From Candidatus Nitrosopumilus sp. SW (lineage in GTDB: Archaea > Thermoproteota > Nitrososphaeria > Nitrososphaerales > Nitrosopumilaceae): a DNA stretch of 64,000 nt. The notes under the pieces were generated by a model. The model ran no database searches, was not told the origin of the DNA, and saw nothing but the letters and a program-made list of their open reading frames with translations. A program made the translations under genes and the position numbers. Of this stretch, positions 51,943 through 59,537 are shown piece by piece. How positions within the stretch are numbered: position 1 is the stretch's first letter; the number at the start of each line of letters is the position of its first letter. Where the stretch lies: positions 597,687 through 661,686 of the forward strand of contig NZ_CP035425.1 of NCBI RefSeq assembly GCF_006740685.1, written 5' to 3'.

Positions 51943-52010
51943 TTCTAGTCCCTGTTAGTCATTTACGTGCTATGTTTTATAGATTTTCAATTACAATATA
52001 TTAAGAAGTT

Positions 52011-52040
52011 CATATATTAATATTATTTTCATAATATATG
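52011..52040. promoter_or_regulatory. Inverted repeat in the kinase/regulator divergent promoter
   Basis: CATATATTA (52011-52019) and TAATATATG (52032-52040) are exact inverted 9-mers separated by 12 nt. A further AATATATTA-like half-site lies just upstream near 51995. The right arm can serve as TATA box for the response regulator; the left side can serve the kinase. Possible shared operator. Confidence 0.5.
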
Positions 52041-52086
52041 AATAACGTACTATTAATTTATGACCAATGTATCTATGTATATAGAA

Positions 52087-52464
52087 ATGAAAAAAACTAT
52101 TCTAGTAGTTGAAGATGACGATGATCTTCTCATGATTTACAAAGAAATTTTGGAATTGAACAAATTTGATGTACATACCGCAGTAAATGGACAAGAAGGG
52201 GTAGAAAAATTCAAAGAAGTACAACCCTCTCTTGTAATAATGGATGGAGATATGCCAGTCTTAGATGGATATGAGGCCTTTAATCAAATTAAAAAATTAG
52301 ACAATAACGCAAATGTTGTAATAGTTACTGGAATGGCAGAATATGAAAAAAAGAATCAAGAAGCAATCAAAAGAGGATTAATCAAAGTTATTACAAAACC
52401 ATTAGGAATAGACCAGCTTGTTGATTTGGCACGGAAATATTCTGAAATAAAATTAGAAAAATAA
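52087..52464 (+). CDS. Stand-alone response regulator receiver domain (CheY-like)
   Basis: A 125-residue receiver domain with acidic pocket VVEDDDD, phospho-Asp53 in VIMDGDMPVLDG, Thr in VIVTGMAE and Lys in ITKPLG. There is no output domain, so it acts by protein contact. The kinase with its own divergent promoter is the probable partner. I chose the ATG at 52087; upstream ATGs at 52060 and 52075 are in frame. Confidence 0.9.
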   Translation: MKKTILVVEDDDDLLMIYKEILELNKFDVHTAVNGQEGVEKFKEVQPSLVIMDGDMPVLDGYEAFNQIKKLDNNANVVIVTGMAEYEKKNQEAIKRGLIKVITKPLGIDQLVDLARKYSEIKLEK

Positions 52465-52485
52465 TTTTAATTAAGAATTGAAAAG

Positions 52486-52559
52486 CGGGTCTAGAGGGAT
52501 TCGAACCCACGACAGCAGGATTAAGAGTCCTGTGCGCTACCTGGCTGCGCCATAGACCC
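52486..52559 (-). tRNA. tRNA-Lys(CUU)
   Basis: A cloverleaf on the minus strand. Acceptor GGGTCTA/TAGACCC is perfectly paired, anticodon stem CAGGA/TCCTG encloses loop CTCTTAA (anticodon CUU), T loop is TTCGAAT and the discriminator is G. No intron. Confidence 0.95.
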
Positions 52560-52624
52560 ACCAAAAATACTAAGCCTAGAGTTGTTATTAATCTTAAGAT
52601 TTTAAAATAAAGGAAAATTATGTT

Positions 52625-53221
52625 TTATGCTTTAGCTTCAATCTCATTGTATTTTTCAATGATTGCAGTTAGTGCAGTTGAAACTGGAACATCATTCATC
52701 TTTTTCTTTTCGGCAAGAAGTTTTTGGTATGCTTCTAGTGTGATGTATACTGGAATTGAACCATTTCCTTCTAACAAACCTCTAACGTTGTAAAGGGCAG
52801 TTTCCATTCCTCTCTCAGCAGATTTTGCAAATTTTGCTTTATCCATAATGGCTCCTAATGGACCAAATGGCATTTCATAATCTACTGACATTGTAACTCT
52901 TGTGAGGTTATTTCCTAATGACTTGAATTCATTGGTAATTTGCCATTTCTTGAATGGACCTTCAATTTGTTTTGCAGTGATTTTCTCATTTCTAACAAAT
53001 TCGGTTGTCTCACAATCCCACTCTAAACGTTTACCGCTAAAGTCACCGATAATTCTAAAGGTTGTACCTACACCCATTCCTTCCTTGATATCCATAGGAA
53101 CGACTGTCATGCCTACTGCATCAGTTTTGATTTGATCAGAAACATGTTCTGGTCTTGCAAAGTAGGTAAAGACATTCTCAACAGGTGTCTTAATATCGAT
53201 TGATTTTGTTACGAGGGTCAA
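52625..53221 (-). CDS. SRPBCC (START-like/polyketide cyclase) ligand-binding protein
   Basis: A 198-residue protein with the SRPBCC opening VTKSIDIKTPVENVFTYFAR and the later EWDCETTEFVRNEKIT, which line a hydrophobic pocket. The C-terminus adds a helical tail (QKLLAEKKKMND ...). I chose the TTG at 53221 because a TATA-like box (53246-53252) lies 28 nt upstream. A longer frame from 53368 would overlap the divergent gene and its promoter. Ligand unknown. Confidence 0.78.
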   Translation of the reverse strand: MTLVTKSIDIKTPVENVFTYFARPEHVSDQIKTDAVGMTVVPMDIKEGMGVGTTFRIIGDFSGKRLEWDCETTEFVRNEKITAKQIEGPFKKWQITNEFKSLGNNLTRVTMSVDYEMPFGPLGAIMDKAKFAKSAERGMETALYNVRGLLEGNGSIPVYITLEAYQKLLAEKKKMNDVPVSTALTAIIEKYNEIEAKA

Positions 53222-53245
53222 CGATTCAATGTCTTGCCAATAAGG

Positions 53246-53252
53246 ATTTAAA
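53246..53252 (-). promoter_or_regulatory. TATA-like box deciding the SRPBCC start
   Basis: TTTAAAT on the minus strand lies about 28 nt before the TTG at 53221, consistent with leaderless transcription. Confidence 0.4.
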
Positions 53253-53316
53253 GGTTTTGAAGATTTCCGAAGGAATCTAGTTACAATATATTCATCTAAT
53301 TCTAGTATTATTCCAT

Positions 53317-53841
53317 ATGACAAAAAAGCGATCAGTTTTGATTCTATCTTTTTTGGTTCTTTTCGCAATTCCAGGACTAAATAACGCGTTTGGACATTCT
53401 ATGTTTAATTCTGCTGAGCAGTTTAATGCAGGATATAGGGTTCAAGTTGCAACTGCTCCAGAATTTCCACAAATTGATGAGCCATCTCAGTTTTTGATTA
53501 AAGTAACTGAGGGATTTGATTATGAAGAAGTCGACAGATTTACAATGGGAATGAAAATATTCTATAATGGTAAACAAGTCGACACCATTCCACCTACAGC
53601 AGTAGAAGGATCTCATTGGGATTTTGATTATGTTTGGAGAAATTCAGGAAATCACATTGTTGAAGTGTTCTTGTATAATACACCAAATAACGCCGAACCG
53701 CTTTCATTCAAATTTAACATGGGGACTCAGAGCCCATTTGGACAAATTTTCATCATAGCGATTACTATAGGAGCACTATCAATGACAGGGGTGTTTTTGT
53801 ATATCTATGTACCAAAAATTTTCAAAAAGTCTAAACTTTAG
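53317..53841 (+). CDS. Exported membrane-anchored protein next to the oxidase cluster
   Basis: A 174-residue protein with a signal peptide (VLILSFLVLFAIPGLNNAFG), an outside beta-sandwich domain (YRVQVATAPEFPQIDEPSQF ... HIVEVFLYNT) and a C-terminal membrane helix with basic end. It resembles FixH/YtkA-like domains in layout; the family is not certain. It converges on the CtaA gene with an 11-nt overlap, suggesting a link to oxidase assembly or copper delivery (inference). Confidence 0.7.
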   Translation: MTKKRSVLILSFLVLFAIPGLNNAFGHSMFNSAEQFNAGYRVQVATAPEFPQIDEPSQFLIKVTEGFDYEEVDRFTMGMKIFYNGKQVDTIPPTAVEGSHWDFDYVWRNSGNHIVEVFLYNTPNNAEPLSFKFNMGTQSPFGQIFIIAITIGALSMTGVFLYIYVPKIFKKSKL

Positions 53842-54274
53842 TTTCTAAAGATTTACTTGAAATTCTAAATGCAAATATTGCAGTCAACAATACCATTGAG
53901 AACAACAATATTCCAATTCCCAAGTGAATTGCAACTAAAACGGCATGAAGTTTTGTATCAATTACTAGAGCACCAAGGGTAATTTGCGTAATAACAAATA
54001 CGGTTGCAAGAGTACTTGTGATTTTGATTTTTGTGTCAGCTCGTTTGTTGAGAAAGCTTGCAACCATGGTTGCAATAACCAAAGTACCAGTGGTAGCAGC
54101 TGCTAATCTATGAATCCATTCAATAAGATATTCTTCAGATGGCATCACACCATTTGGACATAACGGCCATTCAGGACAAGTTAATCCCAATCCAGCTGCT
54201 GAAATATATCCACCTAAGAACATAAGTGAGTACAAAACTATCATTGTTGCTAATGCAAGATATTGTATTGCCAA
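53831..54274 (-). CDS. ctaA: Half-size CtaA/COX15-like heme A synthase
   Basis: A 147-residue protein with four membrane helices. It has the CtaA features GGYISAAGLGLTCPEWPLCPN (two Cys) and EWIHRLAAA, plus His in AIHLG. Bacterial CtaA has eight helices in two repeats; this is one repeat, like the short archaeal forms, which probably dimerise. It is cotranscribed with the oxidase genes, 2 nt after the cupredoxin gene. Confidence 0.85.
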   Translation of the reverse strand: MAIQYLALATMIVLYSLMFLGGYISAAGLGLTCPEWPLCPNGVMPSEEYLIEWIHRLAAATTGTLVIATMVASFLNKRADTKIKITSTLATVFVITQITLGALVIDTKLHAVLVAIHLGIGILLFSMVLLTAIFAFRISSKSLETKV

Positions 54275-54276
54275 AA

Positions 54277-55230
54277 TTATTCTACTATGAAGTTGCCTAC
54301 CATGCCTTGTAATGCATGTCCAGGAACTGTACAGATGTAATAGTAACTACCAGGAGCACCAGCAGTAAATGTAGTACTACCACTTTCACCAGGTTTTAGA
54401 GGATTAGATGCTGCTGCGATTTCAGAGCCCCAGATTACATTGTTAAAGTCTTCAGGATTTGCAACAACTCCAAATGCATGGAAAGATTTACCGTTATTTG
54501 AAGAAGTAATAGTAACTTCATCACCAGAGTTTACACGAATTTCAGGATTATTTCCATCCTCTCCAGGTAATGCGTTAAATGCTAAAGTTCTAAAATCATC
54601 AGATTCTACAAAGTCTAAAGTAAAGTCATGAGATACTCCTGTTGGGGCTGCTGCAACTCCAGAACTACCTCCTTGTGCGGGACCTACAATGATCTCACCA
54701 ACCATTCCTTGTTCTCTGTGACCTGGAACTGTACAGATGTAATAGTAAGTTCCTTCTTCACCAGCAACAAATTCCGAAGTTCCACTTTCACCTGCCTTTA
54801 GAGGATTAGATGCAGATGCAACTTCACTACCAGGAATAATTCCACCAAATCCTTCAGCGTCTTTAGTGACACCAAATGCGTGGAAAGATTTTCCATCATT
54901 AACTACGTTAAAAATTACTTTATCACCAACATTCATCTCAATTGTTGGGTTGGCTCCAGGTTCACCTATTAATGCATTAAATGTTAAAGACCTAAAGTCA
55001 GCTGATTCAAGAAATGAAAGATCTTGGGTGATTGTCTTTCCTGTTTGAGCAACAGGAGCAGCATGATCATCCCCACCTGCCATCATTGCAACAACTGGAG
55101 CAGGTTCTGAAATCCAATAATCCCAAAGTGAAAAGAAGATTACTCCACCTACAATACAAATTCCCAACATGATTGCCATCATCTTTCCGGTTCTGGCAGG
55201 TGTTGTTAGATAGTATTGATTCTCAGTCAT
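54277..55230 (-). CDS. Membrane-anchored double cupredoxin
   Basis: A 317-residue blue copper protein with an N-terminal membrane helix (residues 17-36) and two tandem cupredoxin domains (about 68-184 and 202-317) that are clearly duplicates. Each has a full type 1 copper set: His117, Cys166, His171, Met176 and His251, Cys300, His305, Met310 (motif CTVPGHxxQGM). Located between oxidase subunit I and CtaA, it probably delivers electrons to the terminal oxidase in place of cytochrome c. Confidence 0.92.
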   Translation of the reverse strand: MTENQYYLTTPARTGKMMAIMLGICIVGGVIFFSLWDYWISEPAPVVAMMAGGDDHAAPVAQTGKTITQDLSFLESADFRSLTFNALIGEPGANPTIEMNVGDKVIFNVVNDGKSFHAFGVTKDAEGFGGIIPGSEVASASNPLKAGESGTSEFVAGEEGTYYYICTVPGHREQGMVGEIIVGPAQGGSSGVAAAPTGVSHDFTLDFVESDDFRTLAFNALPGEDGNNPEIRVNSGDEVTITSSNNGKSFHAFGVVANPEDFNNVIWGSEIAAASNPLKPGESGSTTFTAGAPGSYYYICTVPGHALQGMVGNFIVE

Positions 55231-55242
55231 TTCATTTATCTC

Positions 55243-56769
55243 CTAATGTGATGGGTTCTTTGCCTCAAATGGATAATAGTATTTGCCTCCAACGCCAAAT
55301 GGATCCTCTGTGTTTGCAGGTTCTCCTTTTCCAGCGCTGTAAATCATGTTAACCAAAAAGACCACCATACCTACGCCAATTACCATTGCACCAACTGATG
55401 CAATTTGGTTCATTGCAATCCATTCTGGGATTGGAGGATAGTCAAAGATTCTTCTTGGCATTCCATACAATCCAAGTACGTGTTGGGTGAAGAATACCAA
55501 AATTGTTCCTATGAAAGATAGAATAAAGTGAATCTTACCCATTGTTTCATTGTACATTCTTCCTGTAACATATGGATACATGTAGTAAAGGAATCCAATT
55601 GAACCAAATGCAATGGTTCCCATGACAAATAGATGGAAGTGTCCAACTACCCAGTAAGTGTCGTGAGTTGTAAAGTCTAATGGCATAGCGGCATTTGCAA
55701 CACCACCTGCACCTGCTGAGAAGAATAATGCTATTCCACCAACTGACCACATCATTGGAGTTAAGAATTTGATTCTACCATTCCACATTGTTGCAATAAA
55801 GTTGTAGACGTGCATTGCAGATGCGGGAACGGCTGCAAGAGTTCCTACCATGAATACAGTCTTTTCGGTAAAAGACATTCCAGTTGCATACATGTGATGT
55901 GCCCATGATGAGAAGCCAACAATAGATAATAGCACAAATGCAAAGATACCAGAATTGAAACTGTAGATTGGTTTTCTAGAGAATCTTGGAATAATTTCAT
56001 ACATCATACCAATAGCTGGAATGACAAGAACGTATACTTCGGGATGGAATGTAAACCAGAACAAGTGTGCATATGCAATTGGATCACCACCCATTGCAGG
56101 GTTAAAGAATCCAGTTACACCAAGTCTGTCAGTTAAGAGCATCAACAATGCGGCTGCAAATGTTGGAATTGCAACAAGGATGATTAATGATGATGACAAG
56201 AATGACCAAGCCAATAATGGAACTTGACCAATTGACATGTCAGGGTGTTTACATTTGAGAATTGTAACGATAAAATTGATTGCACCAAGAACGGATGACA
56301 CACCTAAAATCTTTAATCCAAATATCCACATGTCAGCAGCTGGACCTGGAGCACTGATAATAGAGTATGGAGGTGTTGCATACCAAGTAAAGTCTGCAAA
56401 GCCTAACCAGATGAGAGCGCCTGCAGGAGGAATCATCCAAAATGCGATTGCATTAAGTTTTGGATAAGCCATATCTTTGTATCTAACCATAATTGGAACA
56501 AAGTAGTTACCAACAGAAGATGCAAATGGTATGATAAACAAGAAGATCAAAGTGGTTCCGTGAACTGTAAAGATTCTGTTAAAGGTCATTGCATCACCAA
56601 TGATTTGTGCTCCTGGCAAGAACAATTCAGCTCTAATTGCAAGTGCTAATGCACCACCTAAGAACAAGAATCCTAGAGATGTGATAAGATAAAGTAAACC
56701 AACATCAGTATGATGGGTTGAGAACATTATTTGCCAAATTGGACGTGGTTTTTGTAATTCTAGAACCAT
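55243..56769 (-). CDS. coxA: Heme-copper terminal oxidase subunit I
   Basis: A 508-residue catalytic subunit with about 12 membrane helices. Ligands: His70 and His379 for the low-spin heme, His377 for the high-spin heme, and His242, His291, His292 for CuB. Tyr246 in HPEVY is the His-linked tyrosine of A-type oxidases. It reduces O2 to water and pumps protons. Gene order on the minus strand is subunit II parts, subunit I, cupredoxin, CtaA. Confidence 0.97.
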   Translation of the reverse strand: MVLELQKPRPIWQIMFSTHHTDVGLLYLITSLGFLFLGGALALAIRAELFLPGAQIIGDAMTFNRIFTVHGTTLIFLFIIPFASSVGNYFVPIMVRYKDMAYPKLNAIAFWMIPPAGALIWLGFADFTWYATPPYSIISAPGPAADMWIFGLKILGVSSVLGAINFIVTILKCKHPDMSIGQVPLLAWSFLSSSLIILVAIPTFAAALLMLLTDRLGVTGFFNPAMGGDPIAYAHLFWFTFHPEVYVLVIPAIGMMYEIIPRFSRKPIYSFNSGIFAFVLLSIVGFSSWAHHMYATGMSFTEKTVFMVGTLAAVPASAMHVYNFIATMWNGRIKFLTPMMWSVGGIALFFSAGAGGVANAAMPLDFTTHDTYWVVGHFHLFVMGTIAFGSIGFLYYMYPYVTGRMYNETMGKIHFILSFIGTILVFFTQHVLGLYGMPRRIFDYPPIPEWIAMNQIASVGAMVIGVGMVVFLVNMIYSAGKGEPANTEDPFGVGGKYYYPFEAKNPSH

Positions 56770-56806
56770 TAGTTAATTCCCTCCAGTGATTCGGATAAAA
56801 GCGTTA

Positions 56807-57238
56807 TCAAGAGTGTGGTTCCTCCACAATTAATGTTCCACGCATGTTATAGTGAATTAATCCACAGTATTCTCTGCATTGAATATCATGTTCGCCAACT
56901 GCATCAGGTGCAAACCATACAGTGTTAACTCTACCTGGAATTGCATCCATCAAAACCACATAATCGTGAATGTTAAAAGAGTGGTTTACATCAGTTGAAT
57001 GAATTTCAAATTTGTAGGCTTTGCCTTTTTCTACATGTAATTCACCAATTTCTTTAGTACCATCTTCATGTTCAAAAGTCCAGAACCATTGTTGTCCTGT
57101 TACTTTGATAATTTCAGCACCTTCAGGAACATGTTCAACTAGTCTTTCTGCTTCCCATGCTTCTGCACCTACCCAACACATGATAGCGACTACTACGCCA
57201 ACGTAAATCCATTCAGGCCAGTTAGAATGTCCACCCAT
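56807..57238 (-). CDS. Terminal oxidase subunit II, CuA-domain part
   Basis: A 143-residue protein with one membrane helix (residues 8-26) and the CuA cupredoxin domain. CuA ligands are His86 (NHSFNIHDY), Cys121, Cys125, His129 and Met132 (CREYCGLIHYNM). Aromatic electron-entry residues are in GQQWFWTFEH. The ATG at 57238 was chosen (GTG at 57247 possible). The first helix usual in subunit II is in the gene just upstream, so subunit II is made as two proteins. Confidence 0.88.
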   Translation of the reverse strand: MGGHSNWPEWIYVGVVVAIMCWVGAEAWEAERLVEHVPEGAEIIKVTGQQWFWTFEHEDGTKEIGELHVEKGKAYKFEIHSTDVNHSFNIHDYVVLMDAIPGRVNTVWFAPDAVGEHDIQCREYCGLIHYNMRGTLIVEEPHS

Positions 57239-57240
57239 TT

Positions 57241-57501
57241 CTACCACTCAGTCCCCTCATATGGTGTTGGTTTTGCTTTAGGATGAGATTCTCTAAATCT
57301 CCAAACTTGCCAAATCATAGTACCTGATACAACTGCACCTACAACAAATGCAATTGTCATCATTCTAAAGAATAAGTTCCAAATAATCACTCTACGATCT
57401 AAATATTCACCTGGCTCTGAAGGTTCAGCAAATGCATACTCTACAGCTGGAACTATTACCATAACGGCCAATACCAAGAATAACCCGACTATTCCCTTCA
57501 T
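57241..57501 (-). CDS. Terminal oxidase subunit II, N-terminal helix part
   Basis: An 86-residue protein with a signal-like first helix ending AFA-EP, then the helix VIIWNLFFRMMTIAFVVGAV and the tail MIWQVWRFRESHP, which looks like the first transmembrane helix and loop of CoxB. Its stop lies 2 nt before the ATG of the CuA part, in another frame. It is the first gene of the oxidase operon. Split-gene interpretation is inferred from order and content. Confidence 0.7.
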   Translation of the reverse strand: MKGIVGLFLVLAVMVIVPAVEYAFAEPSEPGEYLDRRVIIWNLFFRMMTIAFVVGAVVSGTMIWQVWRFRESHPKAKPTPYEGTEW

Positions 57502-57556
57502 AGTGAATGACTGACGTGACCTTTGATTTCTATTTAAGGGTTTTCAAGATTATTAG

Positions 57557-58180
57557 CTACCAACCTTGATCGAAGCGAGTTGGATGCATTACATTAAGTC
57601 CGGAAATCGAGAACTTTCGTTTGTTCTCCCTAAAGAGATTCAAGGACGCGTTTGCAATGATTAATTCAAAGAGGTTTGTAGGGGACAAGTCTACAACTGT
57701 TGAAAGCATTGCCTTGATCGGATCCATATGAGTTACCAGTACAACATTTTCATCAGGATGGTTTTCAATGACGTGATCAACAATTCCTAAAACTCTTTTT
57801 TTGACTTCATCAAAAGTTTCTACACCATTGTGAGCAATTTCAAGATCACCTTGATAGAATTTCATAAAAACATTTCCATGATCATTGAAAATTTCATCAT
57901 AGGCCATACCAGTGAATTTTCCCATATCAAGTTCAATTAATCGATCATCAATTGTAACATCAAGAGAATTGTGTTTTCCAACAATTTCTGCAGTATGTTT
58001 TGCTCTTTGAATAGGGCTAGAATAAATTGCAGAGATATTCATGTGTTCTAGTAATTCAGCAGTGTGTTGTGCTTGTTGTCTGCCAACATCAGTCAAAGGT
58101 ACACCTTCTGTTCTACCTGCCAATATTCGATCAGTGTTATTTTTTGCCTGACCATGTCTTAGGAAAATTATTTGACCCAA
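57557..58180 (-). CDS. Histidine phosphatase superfamily protein
   Basis: A 207-residue enzyme with the catalytic LRHGQAKNN (phospho-His) near the start, LTDVGRQQAQ, the Glu in ELDMGKFTG and the second His in VLVTHMDP. Whether it acts as phosphoglycerate mutase or as a phosphatase (sugar, cobamide or other) is undecided. The start is TTG at 58180. Confidence 0.85.
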   Translation of the reverse strand: MGQIIFLRHGQAKNNTDRILAGRTEGVPLTDVGRQQAQHTAELLEHMNISAIYSSPIQRAKHTAEIVGKHNSLDVTIDDRLIELDMGKFTGMAYDEIFNDHGNVFMKFYQGDLEIAHNGVETFDEVKKRVLGIVDHVIENHPDENVVLVTHMDPIKAMLSTVVDLSPTNLFELIIANASLNLFRENKRKFSISGLNVMHPTRFDQGW

Positions 58181-58231
58181 TCTAATCGAAATTCAAATAG
58201 AGATAATAATAACATTGTCTGTAGTTATTTC

Positions 58232-58903
58232 ATGAAAGTAGGAATTATTGGTGGAACTGGTGGAATGGGTAAAGGATTTGCATTAAGATGGTCTCAAAAT
58301 CATGATGTAATAGTTGGCTCTAGAGATGCAGCAAGAGCATCAGAATCAGCTACAGAATACACAAACTTGGCAAAAGAAGCATTTGGAGAAATTAAAGGAA
58401 GTATTTCTGGAAATGATAATGTTTCAGTTGCAAAAGAAAGTGATGTTTTGATTTTATCAATTCCATATGAGAACATTGATTCTGTGTGTTCAGGAATACT
58501 GCCAGAAGTTAAAGACAGCTGTGTTGTAGTATCCCCAATTGTTCCAATGACTAAAACAGATGTTGGATTTGAGTGTGTTTCAATTAAAGATAACAAACCA
58601 TTCTCATACAAACTTGTATCAAACCATATGAAGAATAAATCAAAATTAGTATCTGCTTTTCATGTAATTTCTGAAAAGAAACTTGTCAATCCAACTCTAG
58701 AGTTAGATTATGATATTTTTGTTTGTGGAGATGACAAAGAAGCAGTAGGTGTGGTAAATACACTAATTGATGAGATAAAGGGATTAAGATCAATTTACTT
58801 GGGACCAATAGAGTTGTCATATTTGGCAGAAATGTCAACTCCATTGTTACTTAATGCAATGATTCAAAACAAGATAAAAAATCCTGGAATCAAAATTATC
58901 TAA
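58232..58903 (+). CDS. Coenzyme F420:NADP oxidoreductase-like protein
   Basis: A 223-residue Rossmann protein with the N-terminal fingerprint KVGIIGGTGGMGKGFALRW and the NADP-binding GSRDAARA. Later features are DVLILSIPYENID and VVSPIVPMT. This is the Fno/NpdG family that moves hydride between F420H2 and NADP. The ATG at 58232 was chosen; the frame is open upstream. F420 use fits the PPOX-like gene nearby and the ArfB-like gene at 22.7 kb. Confidence 0.85.
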   Translation: MKVGIIGGTGGMGKGFALRWSQNHDVIVGSRDAARASESATEYTNLAKEAFGEIKGSISGNDNVSVAKESDVLILSIPYENIDSVCSGILPEVKDSCVVVSPIVPMTKTDVGFECVSIKDNKPFSYKLVSNHMKNKSKLVSAFHVISEKKLVNPTLELDYDIFVCGDDKEAVGVVNTLIDEIKGLRSIYLGPIELSYLAEMSTPLLLNAMIQNKIKNPGIKII

Positions 58904-58918
58904 GTCTGTTCTTTTATC

Positions 58919-59152
58919 ATGAGCCACGAGTATTATAGGCGAGGTAGAAATTGGTATACTGCCATAGGAGTTTTATTTTCTGTTATGGCAGGAATTGTTT
59001 TAGTCAGACAATTACTGATATGGGGGCCAGAATTTGTTGAAGAATTTTTGTTCAATGGTGAAATCACTAATGAAAAAGTATCTATGGCAATGTTAGCATT
59101 TGGTGTTTTTATGATAGCATTGGGATTTAGAAAACATGAGCAAAAAAGATGA
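58919..59152 (+). CDS. Small two-helix membrane protein
   Basis: A 77-residue protein with hydrophobic segments at residues 12-33 and 52-69 and a basic C-terminus (FRKHEQKR). No family recognised. It follows the F420 gene by 15 nt and overlaps the next gene by 17 nt, so it belongs to the same operon. Confidence 0.65.
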   Translation: MSHEYYRRGRNWYTAIGVLFSVMAGIVLVRQLLIWGPEFVEEFLFNGEITNEKVSMAMLAFGVFMIALGFRKHEQKR

Positions 59153-59537
59153 GTTTCTAAAAACGCAAAAGATTTTGCATCTATCTACTATTGGAAAAAA
59201 TAAAACTCCACATATTGTTCCTGTATGGTACAGATATAGTGGAAAAAAATTCTATATCGGAACAAACACCAAAACTCAAAAGGCAAAAAATCTAAAGAAA
59301 AACAACAGGGTTTCTTTTTGTGTAGATACAGGAGTCAATGCACCAAATATCTATGGGGTTATGGGACAAGGAAAATCAAATTTAATCCTAGAAGAAAAAA
59401 AGGTGAAAATTATTGCAAAAAAGATTCTTTTACGATATTTCAAGACATTGGAGAACAAATCTGCAAAAGAATTACTTGATGACACTAATTGTGTTATAGA
59501 AATTATTCCTGAAAAAATTTCTGTCTGGAGTTATTGA
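59136..59537 (+). CDS. PPOX-class (pyridoxamine oxidase-fold) F420/FMN-binding protein
   Basis: A 133-residue split-barrel protein with HLSTIGKNKTPHIVPVWYR, FYIGTNTKTQKAKNLKKNNR and VSFCVDTG, typical of small flavin or F420-dependent reductases. The substrate is unknown. Its location two genes after an F420:NADP oxidoreductase suggests F420 binding (inference). It converges with the aminotransferase, overlapping by 7 nt. Confidence 0.8.
   Translation: MSKKDEFLKTQKILHLSTIGKNKTPHIVPVWYRYSGKKFYIGTNTKTQKAKNLKKNNRVSFCVDTGVNAPNIYGVMGQGKSNLILEEKKVKIIAKKILLRYFKTLENKSAKELLDDTNCVIEIIPEKISVWSY

Noticed and set aside
52625-53368. The long form of the SRPBCC protein starting at TTG 53368
   Set aside because: It would overlap the start and promoter of the divergent gene at 53317, and the extra 49 residues do not belong to the SRPBCC fold.
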